Assembly: GCA_001632425.1 (NCBI GenBank)
Contig: KV425584.1
Span: forward strand, 155,934 to 219,933
Source of the DNA: Neolentinus lepideus HHB14362 ss-1
Taxonomy: Eukaryota > Basidiomycota > Agaricomycetes > Gloeophyllales > Gloeophyllaceae
Direction of reading: 5' to 3'
DNA: 64,000 bases
The translations under genes were made by a program, and so were the position numbers. The notes beneath the pieces were generated by a model that did not search any database, was not told the origin of the DNA, and saw nothing but the letters and a program-made list of their open reading frames with translations. Positions 48,755-60,173 of the stretch are shown here, in pieces (position 1 is the first letter of the stretch; the number at the start of each line of letters is the position of its first letter).

Positions 48755-51678
48755 TATTAGATACTCTCCCCACCTCGGACATGGCTCGAATTGCATGGCA
48801 TACCCTTAAGCTTGTTTTACCATAGGAACTAGCTTATTCTCATCACTCTTGTTGGACATAATGTCATTGTAACATACCCATTTGTAGCACATAATTTATG
48901 TCCATGTCCTTTGACTCTAACATGACCGGATTCCGCGGTTGAAAAGAGTCAGATTTACTGCAAGCTTAACAAGTGAATGCCGTTAGTGCGAGAAAATTTT
49001 GGCGAAGAGAGAGAGGTACGCACCGGCAGTAGGCCGTACACTGGCCACAGCTGACAGGGACCCACTGTTCGGTAACGAAAATAGTCTGTACGAGGAACCT
49101 TTCTTCCCGTGATGAAATGCTTCACGAAACGTATCCGATTCTCCATGCCAGGAAGTAGCAAGTCGATACGGTGGCAGTGAAGCCTGTTTACATTGCTCAA
49201 CTTGAACCAAATTCTTGTTCCCAATTAGGGGTGTTCAGCTGAGACAGATGCACCCGGCCATTAGACGTGTCACTGCGCTCCACGCGGCACAGAGTGCTGC
49301 GTTAGACATCTATGATGCATCATGATTTAATGTAGGAACATTCAAGACATATGCACGTACCATTATGAGATCGGTGACTTGAGTGATGTGGTTGCTACAT
49401 ACTATGACGGCAAGTATGAAACATCATTCCGGAGCCAGACATACCGTTGCGCGCTCTCAGGAAGTACTCGAAGTTACCAGCCGGTTGAACTCCATTGCGT
49501 TGTGACATCATTGCGACGAACAGATATTGAAGACCTTGTGGAAATTCTTGATATCGAAGGCAAACGGTACAAAATTGATGCGCATTCATTACGTGCCGAA
49601 CAAGCCACTGCATTACCAATATTGTAGGCTGCTCTCTGTTTCCTATGCGCGAAGGGATCACCGAGAAGTGTTGGCAGGTGCAGGATGCGTTTCAATCAGA
49701 TTTGTCATGTCTCAGCAGGCAGCGAATGAGATCACCGTCGGGATCCCCATCGATAGGTTCGGTATGCACCGGGCCCAATCTGCAACTTGAGCTGAGAAAC
49801 CGGACCTGTAAACTCCCGTGCTCGTTAGTGCAGGGTATGACACATCGGTGCAATATCCCGTACCCGTACCGAGCCTCATGCATGGAATGTAAAGATGGCT
49901 GTTGCTCATTCAGGGAGAAGGAAATTAAGTACATGGCACCTCTGGAAGCGCTATTACCGGTGTTGGCCCGGTTGTTATGTTAGATGCAGTGACGAGGCCT
50001 ATTGTATCGTTATTACAATCTCCAGAGGTCCACCCGAGATATCTTCATGCATAGCTACGTGTCAGTGGTAGTACGCGTCATATCGCTCGGCAAGTATTTT
50101 GAGCTCGGTTGGTCCGATTTCGTATAGTTGCAACAGAGAACAGAGAACAGAGATCTTGTACCTATAGCTTTGTCAGTAAAGTTAGGTACTACCAACGCAA
50201 CGTCTGTTACCTATGATCCGGTTTCATTCTCCTCGTATGCAGCTTACCAGGGATTCAGAGTGCCTCATGTAAAATGAAGTCGGTAAACCAATCGGCTCGA
50301 ACGGTATCCCGTGAAGTAGCGAAGTCTCAGCTATGTCACGGCGTGAGCACAAACAGTAAAGGGAGTCCCCGAAAATCCGTATGTCGAAAGAATCAGTATT
50401 CAAGTTAGTGCTTGAGGTTGTCCAAGGATACGTGGTTTCTCGGAGCGCTCGTCACGATCTGATCAAGAAGTATGGACAGTTTTCTTCTTGAGCACTTCAA
50501 TAGTGAATTACTGTCATGAACTATGCTCCCCGGAATCCTTATCCATGGAGCACGCAACGATCGCAGTGTTTTGCATGAATGAAACGTTATCCGAGAGAAG
50601 CACAGTTGAGGATGAAACCGGACTCATAGAATATAATGTCAGAACACCCTCAAACGCAAGATTCAGAGAAATGTCTGATACTAATAGGACGTTGTCCGGG
50701 AGGGCCAAGAAGCCAGTCACGGTTGGCGCAAGAAGTGCTGATGCAGACTGGGCTGAACGCGAGATGTCGGAGTTTTAAATGTCCTTGATTTGGAAATAAG
50801 ATTACCAAAACAGGTATCCAAATGATCCTGGCTTCATGCCGATATACGGTGAGACATTTCTATGAGCACGAGCAGAAATCTTAATATAAGATCTTAGTAG
50901 GGAACGATGAGGGTGTGATTAATAACAGCTCTTCCCACCATCACATTAATGTAATGTTCCTCATGGGTATCCAAAGTATTGTTGTCCTAACTCATCATAA
51001 AACATAAAACTCGGAAAAGCGTTGTTGATACGATCAGTACGATCCACGACACCACTCTGGAGCAATATCCAGTACAATTTTGGCATCAGAATGGACTGCA
51101 TCTCGGATGGTGGTACGAATGCAGGCTGGGAGTCCAAATTGGGGTGACATGGCCTCAGTGTTCAAGTCGGGAAAGCAAAGCATAGAGTCTAGCCCGTTAT
51201 CGCGAGAACATAGGATATGAGAAAGAGACTGTTCATTTTTCGATCGCCAACGGCGTAAAAGAGTAAAATCCATATCCGGGAAATACGTTTGTGCATCCTA
51301 ATCAGGATATAGGACCAACCTCGGCTAAAGGCACCCCGACCATGAGCGTCTCGGAGGAAATTAATCAGCTGGGAACAATAGCAATCGTACTCATACACGT
51401 CTCAAAAGGGTGCAGAGCAAGCACATAAATGCAGCGGAGAAGAACGTGCGAAGTCCGATGTTTACGGACAGCATAATGTCGGGACATTCCCCTCTTACTA
51501 ACGGCAGAAGTGACTCGTAAAGGTCAAGGATAGTCATTAATATACATGATAATACAAGGGCCGCGGACGTCAGTGCAAGTACATCGTGGAGAAGCAAGAG
51601 AGACGGATAAGCTGGTATATTAGAAATGTAGCATAGAAAGTGTCACTCAGAATTAAATCATGAAAGTCGTGTTACAGG
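48755..51678. other. Long intergenic region, possible gene relic near its end
   Basis: Nearly 3 kb without a supported gene. Frames at 49379-49627, 49645-49983 and 50488-50778 (plus) have no motif or splice chain. A minus-strand stretch 51391-51597 encodes hydrophobic segments (ALVLSCILMTILDLY; FFSAAFMCLLCTLLRR) but lacks an ATG and a convincing continuation; it may be the remnant of a membrane-protein gene. A three-copy tandem repeat of ACAGAGA lies at 50132-50153. Confidence 0.4.
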
Positions 51679-53128
51679 TCAATGTGCCGCCGTGAACACA
51701 ACCTGGGGCTTGCCCGACTTTCCAGGGTGCGCAGACACAGGCGTAACCTGAAAGGGGACCTGGTAACGACATTGAGCTCGAGCCGCTTTCTACCACACGA
51801 TAGACGACTCACGTTGATATGTGTGAGGAAGGCATTCATATCCTTGAGGCGATCCTCCTGACTCTCCAGCCTGTAGTCAAACAAGAGCGAATGTAGCGTC
51901 TCATCGTCTAAGCTCGCGAACTCTCTCAAGTCCCGCGGGAACCTGTCAGAGGGCGTCGGCGCCTCTATCTCCCAGCTCATCGTAGAGCTGTTCGACTCGA
52001 AGCTGCTGGCCGATGAGATCGATGACACCCGTTGGTGGGGCGTCGCAGGGGTGACCGGAGGCGGAGCCGGCTGCGCGGGAGTCACGGGGACGACCATGCC
52101 GTTGGTAGGCGAGGTGAGAGGCATGGCGAGGGGCCGCAAGAGAGGTCGAATGGGCTCCGTGAGGGAGTGGCCGTGTATTGCGGCGTTCTGGCGGCGAGCC
52201 TCACTGCATGGGAGTGAGGAAGGAAACAGAGGAGGAGGGCTAGGGACGGAGCTTACGAGTTATAAAGATCCATTTGGATCTGTTGCAGGAGTAACTTGCT
52301 CTTCCTGAGCTGGGTTAACAGCGAAACCGGGATCTGAGAAGCAATCTATACGAATTCGATCAATACAACGAACAACGACAGATACAGAAGGTAGAGTGAA
52401 ACCCACCTGCTGTGCGACTCTCTCGCGGAGACCTGAGTTGTTAGCAATGGTTTGTCTTATAACGCCTTCCAGCGCGCTTCGTACACGCTGCTCAAGCACG
52501 TTCCGCAGCTCTCCCTTCAGCTCCTCGATCTGCGAGGATCGATCCGAATCGCGCAGATCGAGTTCTGAGCGGAGGGCTTGGATCTGAGATATGAAAAAGT
52601 AGAGAGGAACGCGATTGAGTTTCATCATAGTGTGAAGGTTGTCCGAGATAAAGAGAGATATGAGACAGACGTACCTTTTCCGCGGTATCATTCGCGTTCG
52701 TGAGGACGCCGAGACGTACAGTCTCGCTGCCGATGACATTGATCTCCTGGCCGACGAGGCTCAATCTGAGTCTCATGGAAGCTAGGAGGTCATGCACGGC
52801 TTCGACCCCGACCGAAGGGCCATCATTGGCCTGAGGAGACGGTGTAGTACCGACATTCATGTTGATGAGCGTCCTATCCGGGGAAGCTTCTGTCCCAGAA
52901 GGAGGATTAGTTCTGTGAGAGTGCATGTCGTACGTTATGGTGGTAGATGCACGCACGCTTGCACAGTCCAGGCGCCACGCTTCGAGTAGTAATGGGATTC
53001 TTGGATGAAATAGGTGAGATGGGAGGAGATCTTGGAAGGGTTCCCTTCGAGCTTATACTTTGAGCTCGCAGCGCAGCTTCCGAGTATTCACGCCGATCGC
53101 AGTTGGGAGGCGGTCCAATCTTGGCCAT
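51679..53128 (-). CDS. Coiled-coil protein of unknown function
   Basis: Six exons: 53128-52957, 52889-52675, 52583-52407, 52333-52257, 52203-51813, 51759-51679, giving 370 aa. The first splice is uncertain; a donor at 52964 with acceptor before 52912 would also keep the frame (375 aa). The N-terminus is Ser/Pro-rich (MAKIGPPPNCDRREYSEAAL; RSPPISPISSK). The middle is a predicted coiled coil: VEAVHDLLASMRLRLSLVGQ, EINVIGSETVRLGV, IQALRSELDLRDSDRSSQIE, ELKGELRNVLEQRVRSALEG, with LLTQLRKSKLLLQQIQMDLY. A proline/threonine-rich linker precedes ESQEDRLKDMNAFLTHINVP and the C-terminal FQVTPVSAHPGKSGKPQVV. No named family recognised; the heptad-rich centre suggests a cytoskeletal or scaffold role, which is inference. 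Confidence 0.68.
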
Positions 53129-54573
53129 CGTCTGTGCCTTTTGTCCTACGAGGGCGACGCCACAGACGAGGGCGACCAAGAGGGGTCGTAAGGGCGTGAA
53201 GTATAGTAGAAAATGGAGATGCAGTAAAAATTCCAGAGCGGCAGTTTAATGAACAGAAGTAAGTAGTGATGAATGGGGCCTGTAGAGCGAGAACAGATAG
53301 CGATAGTAAGGATGGAGAAAAGCGTCTGAGAGGATCGCACGCGCACGGTTATTATAGTAGAAACCTTGATATCAGACTTCGCGCTCGGAGGTGCACAGCA
53401 CGCACAATTTCGGGCTACTGGCAGTACATGCCGCGCACACGAGGACAAGGCGAGTCCGAGCCATGGCAGCGGAGATCATGATCTTCCCACGAAAGGAAGC
53501 TACTTTCCCCTTCGAGTTCTAGGGCCTCACTGCTTTTTATCCAGAAAAGATGTTTCCTGACTTGATGTAGGGAAGATAAGAGAACAAGTCAGTTGTCCCT
53601 GCACCTCTAGCTGCATGTATTACAACGTGAGACGCAGGAATGTACAGCGTGGCTCTGCTTCTCTTATCCGCCTATCGTTACTGGTCAAGACGCTGTCAAC
53701 AATCGTGCCAGTGAGCGGCATATGTATAGAATTCGACCTACCAATCGAAAGAGGTATTCCCAAGCTACATCCAAAGCAGTTAATTGCCCTACGAGTTCGC
53801 CTTACTGTCCACTCCGCAGATTGAGTAAGGTTTGGCGTGACGCACATGCGAGACTCGCAATTCTGGCAGATAGCATCGATGTCAGCACCGCGAGGAATTG
53901 TCAGTGTAACGTGGGCAACGTCAGTTTGAATTTCCTTGAATCGACATTTTAAGAATATTAGTAATTGTGTAGCGAGCAGTGTTGACGGCCGCAGCTTACT
54001 TTAAACTTAGACTTATTCCTGCAATAGCAAACGTCGACGACGTGATGATATGACCTATCCCTATCTTTTGTGCCTCAGCATCAATAAGTACTCTGAGTTC
54101 TGCCGAAACCTGCTGATCGACAGCTTCTCCTCATCCCGAAACCTGTCGATATCTAGAGCAAAAAATAAAAATAAAAAAATCGACGGGCAAAGAATTGCAT
54201 ACGTACCAAAGAAGATGTCCCTACGCTTGTGGGGAGCCTTGCCGCGTTTCTCCTTCCGCAATCGGGTCTTTGCAGCTTCGCTGCTACTATTCAAGGCGAT
54301 GTGCCGACCTGTGGTGTTTAGAAAGGATACCGCGTGAAAGGAACTATTTCTGAGGAGTCGATAAGCAGCGATGATATCCTGGTATTGCTTTCAGATTCAA
54401 TGGATAATTAAAAGGAGCAAGTACGGTCGGAGTTGGGCCTCGGAGGTTGCCGCAACAACGCGCATACAATCACGTGGACGACGCGATTCACGTTGAATGT
54501 CTGTCACACCGCGCCTGTGACTTTCTTCTTGAACCTCGTCTGTTCTCGCCGCCACCGGTAGGGCTGAAATGTT
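53129..54573. other. Intergenic with possible small minus-strand gene at its end
   Basis: About 1.4 kb. On the minus strand, 54294-54061 can be read as a spliced C-terminal end: NSSSEAAKTRLRKEKRGKAP, HKRRDIFF, a 52-nt intron (about 54151-54204), then DIDRFRDEEKLSISRFRQNS and EYLLMLRHKR stop. The same frame extends upstream to about 54400 (DIIAAYRLLRNSSFHAV), but I found no start codon that splices in phase. If real, it would share a short divergent promoter with the BRCT gene. Nothing else is supported. Confidence 0.35.
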
Positions 54574-57500
54574 ATGTCTAGCAACACGAAGCGAACGCGC
54601 TCCAAAACTACCCTTCCCGAATCATACCAATTCCCGTCCTTGGAGCGCTCGCCGTTGAAGGCAGCACGAACAGCAGCTCGCACGGTCAACACGACATTCA
54701 AGCCCACGCTATACAAGAATATCTTCCCAAAAGTATCTACACAAGTGAATCACCTGAAAGCCGCGACGATGAAGGAGGCTATGTTGGAGACGAACGACGC
54801 GATGGTGATGTCGGCAAGGAAGAGTGCCGGCAAGAAGCGACCGTCGTCGGGTGGTGCGGATGAGGAGAATCGCGCAGTGGATGTTGATCGAGAGAGAGGG
54901 AGGGAGTACAAGCGGGCGCGCACGGAGTGAGTGATATGCGTTTGGCCTGTGGTGGTCTCTGACCTCCGCATGGCCCAGAGAACCGGGCGTATCTGCATCG
55001 CCCACGAGGAGAGGTGTATCGACATCACGCCCGCCTTCTCCGATGAAGATGTCGACTCCTTCTCGCGCAAAGTCGGTTCCGCCCTCCAGCCCACCTGCTC
55101 CCTCACAACCGCTCATGGCCCCTGCTCCGTCAACGCCGAATCCCGCTCCCATACCCGTTATCGATCTCAACAAGGTCGCCGCCTCGCCTTGGAGGTCTCC
55201 AAGCAAGGAGACGTTTCGAATAGCTGCTGTTGCGGGCTCAAAGTTAGAGGTTCCACGAATTGCAAAGACGCCGGGGCCTCCGTCTGCGCGGGTGCCTGGT
55301 ACCAGGTTTCCAGCGTCCCTTGCCTTCAGTGATGCGACGCCATTGTCTCCGCTTACCCCGTTACCTCTGACGCCGTTCCTCGATAAGCTGAAGCAGACTA
55401 GGACTGTCGGGAGGAGTGGGCTGCGTATGGAAATCGAGGATGACAGCAAGCAGGAAACCACTGTGAGTCCGTCATGCACGAATGTCAAGTATGGCTTACA
55501 CCGGCATTTTGATAGGATGCGCCCTCGGATTCTACGGAAGGACGAACTTCGTCACCAACACCATCTCGACCGACAGAGCCCTCAGCGGAGTTCCTTACGA
55601 CAGAGCCTGAGCCTCAGCTAACTGTCTCTACATCTATCTCGGACGGCCTGAAAGACAATGCACCGACAGCAACACCTGGACCAAGTCGTTTTCCTCGCCT
55701 CTCCCTCGTTTCGTCAGCGGCGGCACCCGTCATCCCTGCAGCCTCTTCCTCCACACCCGCATCCGATCATCCGGCTAGTCAGCAACAACGAGAGAAGAAG
55801 CCGGCATCGAAGACGAGTGCGCCGGGCGGAGTGCGCAGTAAACCAAGAGAGAGGCCTACGAAGGACGTTGTCTTGGGTAGCGGACGGGTTACTAGGAGCG
55901 TCGCGCTACGAATGAAAGCGAGTGCGAGTGTGAAGAGCGAGGCTAATGGTGGCAAGTCATCGGGTAAGGTGCATAGCCTTTGAATTCTACAGCATGTTCA
56001 TGTTTCGTCGATAGATCGCCAAGCGAAGGAGCCGACAACTCCTGGCTTGGCCCAGCGCAAGTCCTTCTCATTTTCATTTGCGGCGCCTACAGCGTCATCA
56101 CTTTCCAAGACCACAGCCCCTGCTCAGCCAACAACACCAGGTAAATCCAAGCCTCAGAGCCGCCCTACGACACCTGGCAGAGCCCCTCCTCATGTCGCAA
56201 GTACCAGCAAGACTCCGAGCAAATCATCAGTCCCGCCAACCAGCATTCCCCGTCGCGCAGCGACCGTTGCGCCGCTTGAGCAGAAGAGCAGCCTGTCGAA
56301 CCTGTCGATGGCGCTCCAGAAGCTTAACTTGCCACCTCCTTCGCGACCGAGCACGAGTCTCGGGTTTAGTCACGAGGAGGGCGAGGCTGCTGAAGATGCC
56401 AATACGAAAGCGGAGACGCAGGATGACATCGATTTGGGTGCTGCGCGGAAGAGGAGAGCGTCGACTGTGGGACCGTCCGCGTCTTTGCCCGAGATTCAGA
56501 GCGGCGGGCCTGCTATGGTTGTGGAGGGGGCGCCGCGCGCGCCAAGTGTCGCCAAGGCTCCTGGTATCCCCAAGCCTTTGGTAGCAGTCAGTACGAGACT
56601 GCCTGTCGCCGGACTGAGTGCAGGTGCGGGGGCTAAGAAGGCGACGTTGGACTCGTGGCTTGTGAAGGCGCGAACGGTGAGCGGGCCCGCGCCGAGAAAG
56701 ATATTTGGTGCCGTGGTTGGAGGCGCGGGGAGGCCGCGGATGTGGCAGAGGCCGAAGGCTAGTCGGGCGCCAACGTTGGAGGTTGTCGAGGGTAGTCCCG
56801 TCAAGGGTGGAGGTGCGGCGGAGGCGGACGAGGATGTTGGCAATGAGCCTACGGTGGCGGCGCTGGATCTTTCGATGAAGGATGAAGACGTGTTTATGGT
56901 GCCTGCCGTCCCGAAGGTGGAGGAGGGCCAGGTCACGCCTGCATCGGATAAAGGCAAAGGTAAGGAAATGGAGGGACCAGCATCAGAGCCCATGCGGGAC
57001 ATCCGTCCTTCCTTTAAACGGGACGCGTCTCGGCGTGCTTCTATGGCTTCCCAAGCGTTGTCGCAATCTTTGTCGTCTGTGCCGCCACATACTCCTACCG
57101 AACCCGGATTGATGGGACCACCTCCTGTGCCGTTCGGAAGTGGAGGGTTCAGGCGTGCAGCGACAGTGGAGCCTTCGACTTCGACTCCTTCAACTGAAGA
57201 AGGGTGCGTGAAGACAACTGCGACTGGGAGGCCTATGAGAGCTGCTGCAATGCAGGCACGCAGCGCTCCGGGGCTGCTGGGTCGAGCCGCCAAGGGCACC
57301 GCGACGCATGTCTCTGCGAGTCGAAAGGCGCGCGCGGAGTCTGTTGCCCCGGAGACTGGGTTGGGTGTGTTGAAGGATTGTACGATATTTGTGGATGTGA
57401 GGACGGATGATGGAGACGATGCGGGGGGGTTATTTGTTGAGATGCTGATGGGTCTCGGGGCAAAGGTTCGTGAACCATTGGCAGATTATATGATTGGTGC

Positions 57501-58156
57501 TGAGTAGCCTGCGCAGATCCTATCGCGTGCGGGGCAGACATGCACACACATAGTTTTCAAGAATGGACTGATGAGCACGGTTACGCGATACAGGTATGCC
57601 GTCGTGCTGTTTACTCTGTTCTCTCTCGCCTGACTCGAGAACTTCTTACTGTCAGGCTGCTTAATGATCCGAAGCCGCACGTAGTTGGTATTGCTTGGGT
57701 CGTGGAATGTGTGGAACAGAGAGCCAAGGCTGATGAAACAAGGTTTGGCGTCGACATGGACGGCGTCGGCATTGCAGTTGCTGCAAAGGTAATGCGTGGT
57801 CTGTGTTCTCTGCCTTCGTCTGCCCTCAACTCTGTTTTTTTAGCGTCGTCGCCCTTCTATGTTACCCAAACACATGCCCATGTCAATGCAAGGGCCGTCG
57901 CAAGCAGGTTCATCACCGAGTACCGAGCCGGCAGCAGCAGAAGGCAGTGATGCTGGCGATCAGTCCATGGATAGTTCCTCTTCATGTGAGTCTTATATTC
58001 ATTCGATCATATTCACCAACTGATTATTGACCCTACCAACAATTAGCTCTTATATTGGACGAGACACCCCTAGCTAGTCGTTCCGTACTAGCTGATAGTT
58101 TGCCTCCTTTGGAGAGGGCACGGAGAAGACGAAGCGTACTATTTGGTCAACCGTAA
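54574..58156 (+). CDS. BRCT-domain protein, probable nuclear, otherwise disordered
   Basis: Eight exons: 54574-54926, 54979-55462, 55516-55963, 56015-57465, 57508-57593, 57656-57788, 57844-57985, 58047-58156, giving 1,068 aa. Most of the protein is basic, Ser/Pro/Ala-rich and probably disordered, with repeated TPGK/TPGR and SKTPSK motifs and basic clusters. Near the C-terminus a BRCT fold is recognisable across four exons: CTIFVDVRTDDGDDAGGLFV, MLMGLGAKPAQILSRAGQTC, THIVFKNGLMSTVTRYR, and PHVVGIAWVVECVEQRAKAD (with the conserved Trp). The tail ends PPLERARRRRSVLFGQP. BRCT domains bind phosphopeptides or each other in DNA-damage and cell-cycle proteins; a microcephalin-like role is possible but unproven. 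One intron is only 42 nt. The start ATG is the first in the open frame. Confidence 0.85.
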
Positions 58157-58603
58157 TGTATAGCCACCTCTCATTCATTTCGCTCTTTTTCTGGTGGGCG
58201 AATTTATTAAAGCACCGACTTATCCATGAGAAGTTCACAAGAAGTGTCTCAGTATGCATTCTATTTATCTCTATTTTTTGGGGGATTGTAAGTTGTACAG
58301 TGCCGTCTCGATAGAGGGGGAGATTTCCACATTACGATTCCAAAGCTCCACGGTTTATTGTCCGAGCAAGTCGGTTGCTGATTGACGATCCCGAACTTTG
58401 GACTATCGGGCTTCTAGTGAAATGTATATTTTTGAGGATTATAATCCGCCTGCAGTCTAATCTAATGCACCCTATTTCCTATTGCGCAGGATCCAACCGG
58501 GAAGTACAGACACAGAAGTACCTTCGCTTCTATTACACGAAAAATAAGAACATAACGAATACAAATACAAAACCGTGCCACAATTTCTTCATTCGGTTCT
58601 TGT
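58157..58603. other. Intergenic between convergent genes
   Basis: The 3' flanks of the BRCT gene and of the small minus-strand gene. No gene or RNA seen. Confidence 0.5.
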
Positions 58604-59550
58604 TTACTCCTTCTCGAATGCTTTCCCATCTTTATAATAACTGACATCTTCATTGCCTGCATTCCGGTCGCCTTCGAACTGCTTCACCTCTGGCATACTC
58701 ATCCAATCCGAGACGTGGTCCGCCTGCGAACAATAACACATCAGGATCCTTGCGAGACTTGAAGTGGGAGACCGAGAAGTGCTTACTTGCCACTTCTTAA
58801 ACCAGAACCCAATACCCTTATGGCTGTAGTCCTTCTCGTTGGCCTGATCCTTGTGGTATTTGATCTGCAGACGTGCATATACCGACGTTTAGCATAAGAG
58901 ATGCGTATTATTATGCGTCTCACGCACCTGGATGAAGTCGGAATCCTTCGTCGCCGGGTCTAACGATAAAGAGACGAGCGCGTTGATAGTAACCGATTTC
59001 GTCACGGGTGGAAGGAACGTCCACGTCTAGAGATTGTCAGGATTCGAATGGAAAGGAAAAGCTCCCAAACTCTACCTGCTCGTTCTTGAACTGGATGAGG
59101 CCCGGGTCGTTACGTACAACCTCGTAACCTTCGTTCTTTGAGGCCTTGAAGAGCTTCGGGAGGCCGAACCATTGCCCGGCCTGAACGACTTCGACGTTAG
59201 TGTATGCGCGTAGAAAAAACATTGCAGCACACCATTTTGTATCGATTGTTCGCGTACACAAACTGATCATCGTACACACAGTCCGCCGCTAGACAGCATT
59301 CCTGTTGGGTCACGTCACTTAAGGAACGACGCAAGGTTCACTCACTGTATCTTTTCACCCTCTCGACCGTCGGCTGCATGCTGTACAGCGCAATCACATC
59401 ATCCATCAACCTCTGCCTGTTCGGCGGCAGTGGAATCGATTTAGATGGGTCTGGCTTCCAGTCGTCGTTTGTGGACACATTGCGCACTTCAAATGCCTTG
59501 CCCGGCAATGACGAGTCCGTCGGAAGGGTAGAGCTAGTTTCGGTAGACAT
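58604..59550 (-). CDS. Small conserved fungal protein, probably NTF2/SnoaL-like
   Basis: Six exons: 59550-59346, 59288-59233, 59180-59076, 59026-58928, 58864-58787, 58723-58604, giving 220 aa. After a Ser/Thr-rich start (MSTETSSTLPTDSS) come RLMDDVIALYSMQPTVERVK, RYTADCVYDDQFVYANNRYK, AGQWFGLPKLFKASKNEGYE, LIQFKNEQTWTFLPPVTKSV, TINALVSLSLDPATKDSDFI, IKYHKDQANEKDYSHKGIGF and WFKKWQADHVSDWM. The order (helix with VERVxRY, then xDCVYDDxFVYA, and a sheet-rich remainder) is typical of NTF2/SnoaL-like folds, and similar proteins are common in Agaricomycetes as hypotheticals. The first acceptor (59289) was selected because it yields RYTADCVYDDQ rather than a stop. A TATA-like TATATAA lies upstream at 59640-59646. 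No signal peptide; function unknown. Confidence 0.8.
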
Positions 59551-60173
59551 CCTTCGCAACTGGAAAACTTCAAATGTTATGACACGGGAGGAAAGTGGTA
59601 TGCGAATGGTGGAAAGGAGAGGAAACATGGGATGGGGGATTATATACTCGAGCGAAGGTTTATAATATACGTTCTTGTGTGATTCGGTGAAGGGCGGAGA
59701 GGATGTTGCGTCATACCGGCCGTGCGTTGTCATTGATCGTAGGGCAGATATACGTAGCCATAGAATATGCGAATCGACCACCGAGTAAATAATATTTAAT
59801 GCAAAGCAGCGTCAACTTCTTGAGGTGAAGTACTGGTGAAATGACTTTCGAGCGCGTCATTCCTGAGACGCACGTGACTGACATTTTATACCACGTGATG
59901 TGGCTCAGTGGGCGCGGCTTGATTAAAAGTAACTCTGGCCCTCGACTCTATGGGGAACTTGTGTTTACTTGAGGAAAGAAACAAGTCTATCACAAGTCAA
60001 AGAATATTAGTTTCCCAGCTCGTATTGCAACTGACGTCTAATCCAGCGCAGCGGAATAGTGTAGTACATATAGCCGCCGTTCATACTTAATTACTGTCCA
60101 TGGATATTGATACGGCGGCGAACACAATACTCACTATAACATGGTATCATGGGTTAAGTGAAGACGCATCGCG
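59551..60173. other. Intergenic, promoter side of the small gene
   Basis: Contains the minus-strand TATA-like element (59640-59646), about 90 bp upstream of the ATG at 59550, and several CACGTG/CACGTGAT sites (59869-59900). The remainder is 3' flank of the next minus-strand gene. No gene supported. Confidence 0.45.
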
